Of a stretch of DNA of 64,000 nucleotides, positions 44,918 through 53,756 are shown piece by piece. Both the position numbers and the translations under genes were made by a program. A model generated the notes under the pieces. It was not told the DNA's origin and searched no databases. It was given only the letters and a program-made list of their open reading frames with translations. The stretch is taken from positions 84,173-148,172 of the forward strand of contig CALCDJ010000068.1 in assembly GCA_937900135.1 (NCBI GenBank), written 5' to 3'. Within the stretch, counting starts at the first letter, position 1. Every line of letters starts with the position of its first letter. Origin of the DNA: an uncultured Blautia sp. (GTDB lineage Bacteria > Bacillota > Clostridia > Lachnospirales > Lachnospiraceae).

Positions 44918-45955
44918 ATGGAACAAGAAAAAATCCGATTGACACAGCTTGCCCAGACCTCTGGCTGAGCGGCCAAAGTAGGTCCTGGGACCCTTGCTCA
45001 AGTTTTGAGTAAGCTGCCAAAATTTTATGATCCAAACCTTCTGGTTGGTACAGAAACTGCAGACGATGCCGCAGTTTATCAGGTAAGTGAAGATCTGGCC
45101 ATGATTCAGACTGTGGACTTTTTCACTCCGATTGTGGATGGCCCTTATTCCTTTGGACAGATTGCAGCAGCCAATGCCCTGAGTGATGTATATGCTATGG
45201 GCGGAGAACCTAAGCTGGCATTGAACATTGCTGCATTCCCAAATTGTCTGGATGTGGAGATTCTGGGGGAGATTCTCCGCGGAGGCGCCGATAAGGTCTT
45301 AGAGGCAGGTGCAGTTCTTGCCGGGGGACATACCATTCAGGATGAAGAACCCAAATATGGACTTTGTGTCACAGGGTTTGTAAAACCAGAAAAGCTTTGG
45401 AAAAATTATGGTGCCCAAACTGGAGATGTGTTGGTGCTGACTAAGCCCTTAGGCAGCGGCATTTTAAATACTGCCATCAAAGCCGGTTTTGCATCAGAAA
45501 AAGAAATCAAAAATGTTGAGAAAGTGATGATGACGCTGAATAAATATGCCAGAGACCTGGCCAGAGAGTTTTCTGTCCACTGCTGTACCGATATCACAGG
45601 CTTTGGATTGGGAGGACATGCCATGGAGATGGCAGAAGGAAGCAAAAAAACCCTGCTTCTTAATTCCAGTTGCCTTCCTGTGATTCCAGGCGCAGAAGAA
45701 TATGCCAAGATGGGGCTGGTTCCAGCTGGCGCTTATCGAAATCGAGAATTTATCAGTGGAAGGATGCACATGGAAAAAGAAGATGACTGGCGAATGGATC
45801 TGATCTGTGATCCCCAGACATCAGGCGGTCTGCTGCTTGCAGTGCCAGAAGAAGAAGGCCCTGCCCTGCTGGAGCGTCTTTCCGTATTAGAGCTTCCCTC
45901 CGCGATTGTAGGAGAGGTAACCCAACTGGGAGAATATGCGTTAATCATCAGATAA
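44918..45955 (+). CDS. selD: Selenophosphate synthetase SelD, itself with in-frame UGA
   Basis: 345 residues if the TGA at 44966-44968 is read as selenocysteine 17. The context LAQTSG-U-AAKVGPGTLAQVL matches the active-site region where other SelD have Cys or Sec. Downstream motifs TADDAAVYQV and GGHTIQDEEPKYGL, and the glycine-rich TDITGFGLGGHAMEM, are typical. It makes selenophosphate from selenide and ATP, the selenium donor for SelA. It starts one base after the selB stop (GAGGGGGTG upstream). Confidence 0.95.
44966..45000 (+). promoter_or_regulatory. Bacterial SECIS element of selD
   Basis: From the UGA itself, TGAGC pairs with GCTCA 25 bases later, and inside it GGTC pairs with GACC around CTGG. 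The hairpin directs UGA recoding in this selD. Confidence 0.75.
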
Positions 45956-45967
45956 GAGTGTAAGGAA

Positions 45968-47398
45968 ATGGAAAGAAACAAGTATTTCAGGCAGATTCCA
46001 AAGGTAGATCATGTCCTTATGGAAGAGGAAGTACAGACCCTTTGTGCATCCTATGGAAAGGAACTGGTTACCGAAGGAATTCGACAGGTTCTGGAAGAAC
46101 TGAGAATGACCATAAGTCAGGGAACAGAAGAAGAAATCTGTCAGGCATTTGCGTATTATCCAGAAAAAATCCGGGAAAGAGCAGAACAGCTCCAGGATTT
46201 TCCGCTTAAAAGAGTGATCAATGGAACAGGAATCCTTCTTCACACCAATCTTGGCCGGGCGCCACTGGGGAAATTTCAGGTGGAAGCAGCTATGGCAGCT
46301 TTGACCGGTTACTGCAATCTGGAGTATAACCTGGATACCGGTAAGCGCGGGAAACGCTGGGAACATTATCGGGATCTTATTGCAAGGGTAACCGGTTCTG
46401 AGGGAGCCATTGCCATTAACAACAATGCAGCTGGCGTTACATTGATGTTAAGTACCATTGCCAAGGGGAAACAGGTAATTGTATCCAGAGGAGAGCTGAT
46501 TGAAATTGGTGGGAGATTTCGTATTCCGGAAGTAATGGAGCAAAGCGGAGCAGTGCTGAAAGAGGTGGGAACCACAAATCGCACCAGAATCTCCGATTAT
46601 GAAAAAGCCATTACGGAAGAAACAGGAGCGTTACTAAAGGTTCATACCAGTAATTATAAAATTCTGGGATTTACCGAAGAAGCATCCATAGAAGAACTGG
46701 TACAGCTGGGAAAGAAATACCACCTTCCGGTTTTTGTGGATCTGGGAAGCGGCGTACTCATTAACCTGGAGAAGTATGGATTGTCCCATGAGCCAACGGT
46801 TCAGGAAATCTTAAAAAAAGGTGCAGATATGGTATGCTTTTCCGGAGATAAGCTGCTAGGCGGGCCTCAGGCAGGGATTCTTGCCGGAAAACAGGAATAT
46901 ATTGCCAGAATGGAGTTTCATCCTCTGATGCGGGCTTTTCGTCTGGATAAGTGTACCATTGCTGTTCTCACCGCTACCTTTCGAGAATATCTGGATGAGA
47001 AACGGGCAATGAGGAATATCCCCATTCTGTGGATGCTCTCCAGAAATCTGGAAGAACTGAAGGAACAGGCAGAAGACCTGGCCAGGGAACTTATAGAGTT
47101 TAAAGGCTTTCAGATTATGGCAGAGCCCAGTATCTCCATGGTGGGAGGAGGTTCCCTTCCAACAGAAGAGATTCAGAGCTATGGTCTGACCATTCATCCA
47201 TTGGAAGAAAGCTGTGAAGCTCTTGCAGAAAGAATGCGCAGACTTTCCATTCCCATTATTGCACATATCAGGAATGAGAAGGTGTGGCTGGATATGCGCT
47301 CAGTCTCTGAAGAAGAAAAAGAAACAATAAAAAAAGAACTGCACACTCTTTTTCTGGCGGACGCCTGTGGGAATCGAACCCACCCAGGACGGGATTAG
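45968..47398 (+). CDS. selA: L-seryl-tRNA(Sec) selenium transferase SelA
   Basis: 476 residues. NGTGILLHTNLGRAPL and the PLP lysine in CFSGDKLLGGPQAGI (about residue 298) are diagnostic. It converts Ser-tRNA(Sec) to Sec-tRNA(Sec) with selenophosphate. The last 15 codons (about HTLFLADACGNRTHPGRD) run antisense through the 3' half of the tRNA-Sec gene and stop inside it, so the C-terminus looks extended past the usual SelA end. AAGGAAATG acts as ribosome site; selD ends 12 bases upstream. Confidence 0.95.
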   Translation: MERNKYFRQIPKVDHVLMEEEVQTLCASYGKELVTEGIRQVLEELRMTISQGTEEEICQAFAYYPEKIRERAEQLQDFPLKRVINGTGILLHTNLGRAPLGKFQVEAAMAALTGYCNLEYNLDTGKRGKRWEHYRDLIARVTGSEGAIAINNNAAGVTLMLSTIAKGKQVIVSRGELIEIGGRFRIPEVMEQSGAVLKEVGTTNRTRISDYEKAITEETGALLKVHTSNYKILGFTEEASIEELVQLGKKYHLPVFVDLGSGVLINLEKYGLSHEPTVQEILKKGADMVCFSGDKLLGGPQAGILAGKQEYIARMEFHPLMRAFRLDKCTIAVLTATFREYLDEKRAMRNIPILWMLSRNLEELKEQAEDLARELIEFKGFQIMAEPSISMVGGGSLPTEEIQSYGLTIHPLEESCEALAERMRRLSIPIIAHIRNEKVWLDMRSVSEEEKETIKKELHTLFLADACGNRTHPGRD

Positions 47399-47452
47399 CG
47401 TCCAACACAGGTTTTGAAGACCAGGGGGCACACCAGTTACCCAACGACGCCC
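47355..47452 (-). tRNA. selC: tRNA-Sec (anticodon TCA)
   Basis: Read on the minus strand: 5' acceptor GGGCGTCG, D stem GGGTA/TGCCC, anticodon loop CTTCAAA (TCA), long variable arm stem GGACG/CGTCC, T arm GTGGG-TTCGATT-CCCAC, acceptor 3' side GGCGTCC and genomically encoded GCCA. About 98 bases, close to the E. coli selC length (95). The anticodon stem has one T-T mismatch. It overlaps the 3' end of selA by about 44 bases on the opposite strand. Promoter at 47482-47510. Confidence 0.93.
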
Positions 47453-47481
47453 AAAAAGATTGTCAATTCTTAAACGAACCC

Positions 47482-47510
47482 ATTATAACAGAGTTTCTGA
47501 TGTATTTCAA
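47482..47510 (-). promoter_or_regulatory. Promoter of tRNA-Sec
   Basis: On the minus strand TTGAAA, a 17-base spacer and TATAAT, with the start about 22 bases before the tRNA 5' end. The fdhD start region lies immediately beyond on the other strand. Confidence 0.75.
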
Positions 47511-47528
47511 GAATGAATGAGGGAAAGA

Positions 47529-48215
47529 TTGAAGAAAAACAAAGAAGAAATCAAAATTCAAAAATGGAAACAGGGAACAGAAACCGTGGAGATGGATCTG
47601 GTAGCCCTGGAACGCACATATTCTATAAAAATTGACCAGTCTTATGAGGAGTCGCTGCATTGTACCCCCACAGATCTGGAAGAACTGATCCTGGGGCATC
47701 TTTTGACAGGACAGCGTGTCCGCAGTATTGGAGAAATACAGAGCCTGAAGGTATCTGGCGAGGTAGTGTCTGTAATTCTTGGGAAAAACCAGGAAGAAGA
47801 ACAAGCGATTGTTTTGCCGCGGACGTATGAGGTACAGGAATTGCTTTTCCTGGCAGAGCGTTTTTTCAATGAGACAGGGGAATTGTTCCAGGCAACCGGG
47901 TGCGCCCATTGCTGCGGTCTGGCGCAGGGTGAGTCCTTTGTGAGTATTTATGAGGATATTGGACGACACAATGCATTGGATAAAGCCATTGGTTCTGCAT
48001 GGAAAAGAGGGATTCCCCTTGAAGAAACAGCGGTTTTTACTACAGGAAGGATTTCCGGAGATTACTTAAAAAAAGCAGTTCATGCAGGAATCCGCACCAT
48101 TGTATCCAGAGCAGCGGTAACCAGTGAAGCAATTTTGAAAGCAAAAGAGTACAATGTCACCATGCTGGGCTTTGTACGAGGTGGAAATGCAAATATTTAT
48201 AATATTGGGAGGTAG
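47529..48215 (+). CDS. fdhD: Formate dehydrogenase sulfurtransferase FdhD
   Basis: About 228 residues. GRISGDYLKKAVHAGIRTIVSRAAVTSEA and DIGRHNALDKAIG are diagnostic; the cysteines that carry sulfur lie in TGCAHCCGL. It sulfurates the Mo/W of formate dehydrogenase, so it serves the fdhF encoded 17 kb upstream. The start is uncertain: TTG 47529 has GAGGG before it, while the ATG at 47517 has none. Confidence 0.92.
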   Translation: MKKNKEEIKIQKWKQGTETVEMDLVALERTYSIKIDQSYEESLHCTPTDLEELILGHLLTGQRVRSIGEIQSLKVSGEVVSVILGKNQEEEQAIVLPRTYEVQELLFLAERFFNETGELFQATGCAHCCGLAQGESFVSIYEDIGRHNALDKAIGSAWKRGIPLEETAVFTTGRISGDYLKKAVHAGIRTIVSRAAVTSEAILKAKEYNVTMLGFVRGGNANIYNIGR

Positions 48216-48219
48216 CAAA

Positions 48220-48975
48220 ATGAACTACGAAGATGTACAAAAGGTATCAAATGCAGCAGCTGCAAAGGCAAAATTACTGGAAAATAACTTTTTTAAATAT
48301 TTTCTCAGAGCTGTAATGGCAGGTTTTTTTATTGATGTGGCAATGATTTATTCCAATGTGGTTGGAAATGTATTTTCCGGAACCATGCCGGAATGGGGAA
48401 AATTTCTTGGTGCTTTGGTCTTTTCCATTGCAGTTCTTTTGATTTCCATGGTTGGAGGAGAATTGTTTACAGGAAATAATATGGTCATGGCATTTGGCGC
48501 ATTTGATAAAAAAGTAAGCTGGTCCAAAGTGGGAAAGGTATGGGGAATCAGTTATCTTGGAAACTTTGTGGGATGTCTTTTGTTCGCCCTGATTTTTGTG
48601 GGAGCAGGCGCATCTGGAACCACAGATTATTTTGCAGGATTTATTAACAACAAACTGTCTATTCCAGTAGGAGAAATGTTCTTCCGGGCTATTTTATGTA
48701 ACTTCTTTGTATGTCTGGGCGTTCTCTGTGGAATTAAGCTGAAAAGCGAAGCCGGTAAGATTCTTATGATTATCATGTGTATTTCCGGATTTGTAGTCAG
48801 CGGATTTGAACATTGTATTGCGAATATGGGAATTTTTGTAACTGCCGGATGCATGGTTCCGGGTCTGTCCATAGCAGCAATGCTGAAAAGTATGGTAATT
48901 GTGACCATAGGAAATATAATAGGCGGTGCATTGCTTCTGGCATGGCCGCTGAGAAAGATGAGTGCAGACGAGTAA
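48220..48975 (+). CDS. focA: Formate/nitrite channel FocA/NirC family
   Basis: About 251 residues with six helices. Motifs of the family: AGFFIDVAMIYSNVVGN, GGELFTGNNMVM and FFRAILCNFFVCLGVL. Because it follows fdhD by four bases and belongs to the formate region, formate is the likely solute. Ribosome site GGGAGG. Its last codon overlaps the topB start. Confidence 0.9.
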   Translation: MNYEDVQKVSNAAAAKAKLLENNFFKYFLRAVMAGFFIDVAMIYSNVVGNVFSGTMPEWGKFLGALVFSIAVLLISMVGGELFTGNNMVMAFGAFDKKVSWSKVGKVWGISYLGNFVGCLLFALIFVGAGASGTTDYFAGFINNKLSIPVGEMFFRAILCNFFVCLGVLCGIKLKSEAGKILMIIMCISGFVVSGFEHCIANMGIFVTAGCMVPGLSIAAMLKSMVIVTIGNIIGGALLLAWPLRKMSADE

Positions 48976-51017
48976 TGACAAAAGCATTATACATAGCAGA
49001 AAAACCAAGTGTTGCCCAGGAATTTGCCAGAGCGCTGAAAATCAGCGGGCAAAGACGGGATGGTTATCTGGAATCAGAGGATGCAGTAGTGACCTGGTGT
49101 GTGGGACACCTGGTCACTATGAGTTATCCGGAAAAATATGATATAAAGTATAAAAGGTGGAGTATGGATACCCTGCCTTTTTTGCCCCGTGAGTTTAAAT
49201 ACGAAGTGATCCCAGGTGTAAAAAAACAGTTTGACATTGTAAAGGGCCTTTTGAACCGGCCGGACATTGACACCATTTATGTGTGTACCGACTCCGGTCG
49301 TGAGGGAGAATACATTTACCGGCTGGTGGCTCAGATGGCTGGAGTAAAAGGAAAAAATCAGAAACGGGTCTGGATCGATTCTCAGACAGAGGAAGAAATC
49401 CTTCGGGGCATTCGTGAGGCGAAGGATTTGTCCGCGTATGACAATCTGTCTGCTTCTGCCTATCTTCGCGCCAAGGAAGATTATCTGATGGGCATTAATT
49501 TTTCCCGGGTTCTGACTCTGCGGTATGGAAACAGCGTTTCCAATTATCTCAATCAGAAACACCAGGCCATTTCCGTAGGAAGGGTTATGACCTGCGTTCT
49601 TGGAATGGTGGTGCGAAGAGAGCGGGAAATCCGCTCTTTTGTGAAAACACCCTTTTACAGAGTGCTAAGCAGCATCTGCCTGTCCGGAGAAACCTTTGAA
49701 GGGGAATGGAGGGCAGTGGAAGGAAGCCGGTATTTTCAATCGACCTATCTTTATAAAGAAAATGGATTCAAAGAAAGGAAACATGCAGAGGAACTGGTGC
49801 ATGCGCTGAGGATCCAGGAACCTCTGTCCTGTATGGTTGAAAAAATCGAGCGGAAAAAAGAGAATAAAAATCCCCCGCTGTTATTTAACCTTGCAGAGTT
49901 ACAGAATGTCTGTTCCAAACTGTTTAAGATCAGCCCGGACGAAACCCTTCGTCTGGTTCAGGAAATGTACGAAAAGAAGCTGGTCACTTATCCAAGAACT
50001 GATGCCAGAGTTCTTTCCAGTGCAGTGGCTAAGGAAATCTATAAAAACATTGCAGGATTACGAAATTATCCCCAGGCAGGAGAGGCGGCAGCAGAAGTGC
50101 TGGAAATGGGAAGCTACAAGCACATCGCAAACACCCGCTATGTGAATGATAAGCAGATCACGGATCACTATGCCATCATTCCAACAGGGCAGGGGCTTGG
50201 ATCATTAAAAAGTCTTTCTTCGACGGCACAGAAGGTGTATGAGACGATTGTGCGCCGTTTTCTTTGTATTTTTTATCCTCCGGCGGTTTATCAGAAGGTA
50301 AATCTTGTCACAAGAATACAGCAGGAGAGCTTTTTTTCATCTTTTAAAGTGCTTATGGAAGAAGGGTATCTGAAAATCGCGTCGAACTCCTTTGCGAAAA
50401 AGAAAGCAGAAGAGCAGAAGGAGGGAGACGGTGAGTCCAAAGATGTGGCATGTGACGCTTCTCTCCTTGCTGCATTGCACAGTTTGAAAAAGGGTGATAT
50501 ACTTTCCGTGAACGATCTGAGCATAAAAGAAGGAGAAACCTCCCCGCCGAAACGGTATAATTCCGGTTCCATGATCCTGGCCATGGAAAATGCAGGGCAG
50601 TTGATCGAGGACGAAGAATTGCGGGCGCAGATCAAGGGAAGCGGGATTGGAACCAGCGCCACCAGGGCAGAAATTCTGAAGAAACTGTTCCATATCAAAT
50701 ATCTGAGTCTGAACAAAAAGACCCAGGTGATCACGCCGACTTTGCTGGGGGAAATGATCTTTGATGTGGTAAACTGCTCGATCCGTCCCCTTTTGAACCC
50801 GGAACTTACTGCCAGCTGGGAAAAAGGATTGAATTATGTGGCAGAAGGAAGCATCACACCTCAGGAATATATGGACAAATTAGAACATTTTGTCCGTGTG
50901 AGGACCAGTCAGGTGGAGGCAAGTAACTATCAGTATGCACTGCGGCAGTTTTTTGACGCGGCTGCCGTAAATTACCCAAAAGTCAATGCATCGAAACGAG
51001 GAGGAAAAACATCATGA
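48975..51017 (+). CDS. topB: DNA topoisomerase III
   Basis: About 680 residues. N-terminal TOPRIM YIAEKPSVAQEFARAL, then DSGREGEYIYRLV, the active tyrosine region KKLVTYPRTDARVLS (about 338) and GIGTSATRAEILKKL. It decatenates and unlinks DNA. The zinc-ribbon C-terminus of larger TopB enzymes is absent. The start overlaps the focA stop by a base; the longer frame to 48813 is a shadow of focA. Confidence 0.94.
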   Translation: MTKALYIAEKPSVAQEFARALKISGQRRDGYLESEDAVVTWCVGHLVTMSYPEKYDIKYKRWSMDTLPFLPREFKYEVIPGVKKQFDIVKGLLNRPDIDTIYVCTDSGREGEYIYRLVAQMAGVKGKNQKRVWIDSQTEEEILRGIREAKDLSAYDNLSASAYLRAKEDYLMGINFSRVLTLRYGNSVSNYLNQKHQAISVGRVMTCVLGMVVRREREIRSFVKTPFYRVLSSICLSGETFEGEWRAVEGSRYFQSTYLYKENGFKERKHAEELVHALRIQEPLSCMVEKIERKKENKNPPLLFNLAELQNVCSKLFKISPDETLRLVQEMYEKKLVTYPRTDARVLSSAVAKEIYKNIAGLRNYPQAGEAAAEVLEMGSYKHIANTRYVNDKQITDHYAIIPTGQGLGSLKSLSSTAQKVYETIVRRFLCIFYPPAVYQKVNLVTRIQQESFFSSFKVLMEEGYLKIASNSFAKKKAEEQKEGDGESKDVACDASLLAALHSLKKGDILSVNDLSIKEGETSPPKRYNSGSMILAMENAGQLIEDEELRAQIKGSGIGTSATRAEILKKLFHIKYLSLNKKTQVITPTLLGEMIFDVVNCSIRPLLNPELTASWEKGLNYVAEGSITPQEYMDKLEHFVRVRTSQVEASNYQYALRQFFDAAAVNYPKVNASKRGGKTS

Positions 51018-51679
51018 AAGAATTTGCCATTGAAAACCTTTTGGACCTGAACGAAACCATTGCAAGAGAATTATTTGAAGGAAAAACCTATCCCTGGGAA
51101 GTTTTGCCGGAGATTGGCGCATTTATTTTAAAACTGGGCGCAACCTTAGATCCGGCAGAGTATGACTGTCTGGAAGGAAATATCTGGATCGCAAAATCTG
51201 CATCTATAGCGCCAAGCGCAAGCATTCATGGACCGGCTATCATCGGAAAAGAAGCAGAGGTTCGCCATTGTGCGTTTATCCGTGGCAATGCCATTGTAGG
51301 AGAAGGCGCGGTCGTTGGAAACTCCACAGAACTAAAAAATGCTGTTTTATTCAATAAGGTCCAGGTACCTCATTACAATTATGTGGGGGATTCTGTGCTT
51401 GGCTATCAATCTCATATGGGCGCAGGCTCCATCTGCTCGAATGTAAAATCAGATAAAAAACTGGTTGTAGTAAAAAATGGAACAGAAACCTGCGAGACAG
51501 GACTGAAGAAATTTGGCGCCATGTTAGGAGATCATGTGGAAGTGGGCTGCGGTTCCGTGCTAAATCCGGGGACTGTGATCGGAAGAAACAGCAATGTATA
51601 TCCGTTATCACCGGTGCGGGGTTGTGTACCGGCGGACAGTATTTATAAAAATAAAGAGGAAATCATCAGAAAACAGTAA
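51014..51679 (+). CDS. Left-handed beta-helix (hexapeptide) nucleotidyltransferase-like protein
   Basis: 221 residues with hexapeptide repeats (IAKSASIAPSASIHGPAIIG, AFIRGNAIVGEGAVVGNSTEL). The fold is that of the GlmU C-terminal acetyltransferase, and proteins of this size are often named UDP-N-acetylglucosamine pyrophosphorylase-like although they lack the N-terminal nucleotidyltransferase. The enzymatic role is unproven. ATGA overlap with topB indicates co-translation. Confidence 0.8.
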   Translation: MKEFAIENLLDLNETIARELFEGKTYPWEVLPEIGAFILKLGATLDPAEYDCLEGNIWIAKSASIAPSASIHGPAIIGKEAEVRHCAFIRGNAIVGEGAVVGNSTELKNAVLFNKVQVPHYNYVGDSVLGYQSHMGAGSICSNVKSDKKLVVVKNGTETCETGLKKFGAMLGDHVEVGCGSVLNPGTVIGRNSNVYPLSPVRGCVPADSIYKNKEEIIRKQ

Positions 51680-51859
51680 GAAATATTTGAAATAGAACCA
51701 GGAAAACAGGAATTACAAGAAACAAAGCTGCAGTAGTATAATCTTCTCATACAAAGAGGTCAGATAAAAAACGCGTTTGAAGAAAGATCGATTTACTTTG
51801 AAGAATCAATAAGGAATGGAGTGATTCCGAAAGGAATCAGAAGAGAGAGGAGAATTTAC

Positions 51860-52591
51860 ATGAAGAAAGCAGCTTTGTTTTTTTTAACCCTGATGATCGC
51901 CGGAAGTATGATGACTGGATGCAGCCTGGATCGTATGGCGAAGGAACGTTCAGAAACGGAAAAGAAGACCGTTTCCGTAACAAAAAATACGGAAACACCT
52001 GCCGAGACACAGAAAAAGGCGGAAACACCTGCCGAAGCTCCGAAAAAGACAGAGGGCGAAAAGGAAACTTCCAGCCAGGAGGCGCAGCCAGAACGTGAGG
52101 ATGCCGAGAGCAGTGAAGGAACAGTCAATGACAGTGGACAGAACAGTGAAGAAAACGGTCAGGCATCTCAGCCTCAGAATACGGAAGAAGAAATTCCTTT
52201 CCAGGGATGGGATTCCATTGTTCTGTATGATATCGATATGAATTCTGTACAGGTAAAACAGGGCAATGATGGAACAGGAAACTGGTATGATGAAAATGGG
52301 GTTTCTTATGGAAATCTGGATGAAGTAGATGAATCCCTGCCGATTGAAAACGAAAACGGAGAGATTTATTACTGGAACGGAAGTCTGGCAGAACAGGCAG
52401 CCAGGGAGGCAAATGGAGAAGAAGATTCTGGAAAGGAAGGAATCAACGATCCTTATGATCTGTATACCTGGAATCCCATGACAGATACTTACACCCCATA
52501 TCAGCAGGCTGGCTCTGATGGAAGCCCGGTGGGACAGGGCACTGGCTGGTACTATTATAATGAAGAAGCAGGAGAATACCGTCCCTGGTGA
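51860..52591 (+). CDS. Lipoprotein of unknown function
   Basis: About 243 residues. A signal peptide ends in the lipobox MMTGC (Cys about 20), so the protein is anchored outside. Residues 30-120 are low-complexity: an imperfect repeat TETPAET and AETPAEA in sequence with many K, E, S and Q. The C-terminal part has two short repeats of GxxxWYDENGVSYGN- and WYYYNEEAGEYRPW-like style, possibly wall binding. GAGAGGAG precedes the ATG. No family recognised. Confidence 0.65.
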   Translation: MKKAALFFLTLMIAGSMMTGCSLDRMAKERSETEKKTVSVTKNTETPAETQKKAETPAEAPKKTEGEKETSSQEAQPEREDAESSEGTVNDSGQNSEENGQASQPQNTEEEIPFQGWDSIVLYDIDMNSVQVKQGNDGTGNWYDENGVSYGNLDEVDESLPIENENGEIYYWNGSLAEQAAREANGEEDSGKEGINDPYDLYTWNPMTDTYTPYQQAGSDGSPVGQGTGWYYYNEEAGEYRPW

Positions 52592-52683
52592 TTTCACGGA
52601 AAATATAAATATAGTTTTTTAAGATTTGTGAGATATTTCATAGGAAAGAGATAGAACGGTAGTTACTAATGAAAACATGAAAG

Positions 52684-52714
52684 CAGGCGGATGAAAATTC
52701 ATCCGCCTGTTTTC
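52684..52714. terminator. Bidirectional terminator between lipoprotein and TraX
   Basis: CAGGCGGATGAA pairs with TTCATCCGCCTG; GAAAAC and GTTTTC flank it, so it can act on both strands. Confidence 0.85.
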
Positions 52715-52722
52715 GTGAATCC

Positions 52723-53460
52723 TTAGAAAAACAAGAATTTTCTTAACAGAACAAGGATGGTGATGTGAAGTGGATAAAAGGCATAAAAGAAATATTTGGC
52801 TGCCTTCCCTTTAATAAATCCCCGCTTGCCATTGTACATATTGATAAAGAGAAAGGCAAAACAGGCTTTCCATTCATAATAAAGCCAGCAGCTTCCGATG
52901 ATGGCCTGGGCTGGCTTTTCATTGCGGAACCAGTACATGATCAGGAGAAAGATAAAACCTTTCCACCCGTAATCCGCATTCAAAAAAACAGAAACTGCCA
53001 GAAGAGCCAGTACGCAGAGAAACTGCAAGGAACGTTTTTCCCAGAAATATTCAATGGCGCAAAAGGCCAGATATCCAAGGAACAGAGTGAAAAAGACATT
53101 CTGTTTCTCGTATTGGTAAGTATTAGCAAACATATAATTCCAGGGAATTTCAGAGATACAGGCAAAAAGGAACAGGTTCCGCCCGTATTTCCATCGGTTT
53201 CTGGTATGGAGAAAGCCTTCTACCAGAAGAAAACAAAAAATAGGAAAAGCAATCCTTCCAATATCACGGCAGATTCGATAAAGGGAATATCCGGTGCCTC
53301 CAAGGGTAAAAAGGGGCCTCATAGCCGGGGGATACTGGGTAAGCAGGATAAAAGCGCCGTGATCGATGAGCATGACCACCATGGCAATGACTTTTAAAAC
53401 GCTGCCGCTTAGAATCTGCATCTTTTCAGGGAGAAAAGAAGTATTTTTTAATTCTGTCAT
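52723..53460 (-). CDS. TraX-like membrane protein
   Basis: 245 residues, about eight helices, with the TraX family opening ISGSVLKVIAMVVMLIDHGAF-like (SGSVLKVIAMVVMLIDHGAF) and GRIAFPIFCFLLVEGF. In plasmid biology TraX acetylates pilin; chromosomal members in Firmicutes are of unknown role. A perfect TTGACA-17-TATACT promoter lies at 53537-53565 (minus strand), and the leader holds a hairpin. Confidence 0.82.
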   Translation of the reverse strand: MTELKNTSFLPEKMQILSGSVLKVIAMVVMLIDHGAFILLTQYPPAMRPLFTLGGTGYSLYRICRDIGRIAFPIFCFLLVEGFLHTRNRWKYGRNLFLFACISEIPWNYMFANTYQYEKQNVFFTLFLGYLAFCAIEYFWEKRSLQFLCVLALLAVSVFLNADYGWKGFIFLLIMYWFRNEKPAQAIIGSCWLYYEWKACFAFLFINMYNGKRGFIKGKAAKYFFYAFYPLHITILVLLRKFLFF

Positions 53461-53482
53461 GTTTTTTTCCTCTCAAATTCGT

Positions 53483-53521
53483 GTCGGTGTACCATGGCGG
53501 CGCTGCCCCTTGCACACCGAC
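53483..53521 (-). other. 5' leader hairpin of the TraX gene
   Basis: GTCGGTGT and ACACCGAC pair perfectly across a 23-base loop rich in GC. It lies in the TraX 5' untranslated region downstream of the promoter at 53537-53565. Resembles part of a leader element near 57635. Confidence 0.5.
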
Positions 53522-53536
53522 GCAATCATTAGTTTC

Positions 53537-53565
53537 AGTATATAATTAGGAAGTGTCTTTGTCAA
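53537..53565 (-). promoter_or_regulatory. Promoter of the TraX gene
   Basis: TTGACA, a 17-base spacer and TATACT on the minus strand. The rest of the 296-base gap to the scaffold gene holds the traX leader hairpin and AT-rich sequence without any clear further signal. Confidence 0.75.
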
Positions 53566-53756
53566 TTCAGGTAATTTTATTTTTGTGGGGAGGGAATACA
53601 GGAGATGGACAGGGATCAGCGGTATTTTTTCAAGAATCTTGATTTTTTTACAAATTTTGACTGGACGAATTGTGTATTTTGTGAGAAAATGATGCTAGGT
53701 TGTTATGTGAATTTAACAACACCATAAGACAATCTATACTTGAAAGGAGTTTTAAA

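Noticed and set aside
44966..44968. Nonsense mutation making selD a pseudogene
   Set aside because: The codon is at the catalytic Cys/Sec site and is followed by a matching hairpin.
52000..52060. CRISPR-like repeat in the lipoprotein gene
   Set aside because: Only two imperfect copies of a coding motif (ETPAE); no spacer structure. No CRISPR array is seen anywhere in the window.
52765..53397. Long plus-strand frame opposite TraX
   Set aside because: Antisense shadow with no family motif and no ribosome site; the minus-strand TraX frame has both.
53461..53525. tRNA gene in the GC-rich hairpin before TraX
   Set aside because: No T-loop, anticodon arm or cloverleaf can be drawn; it is a simple stem in a 5' leader.
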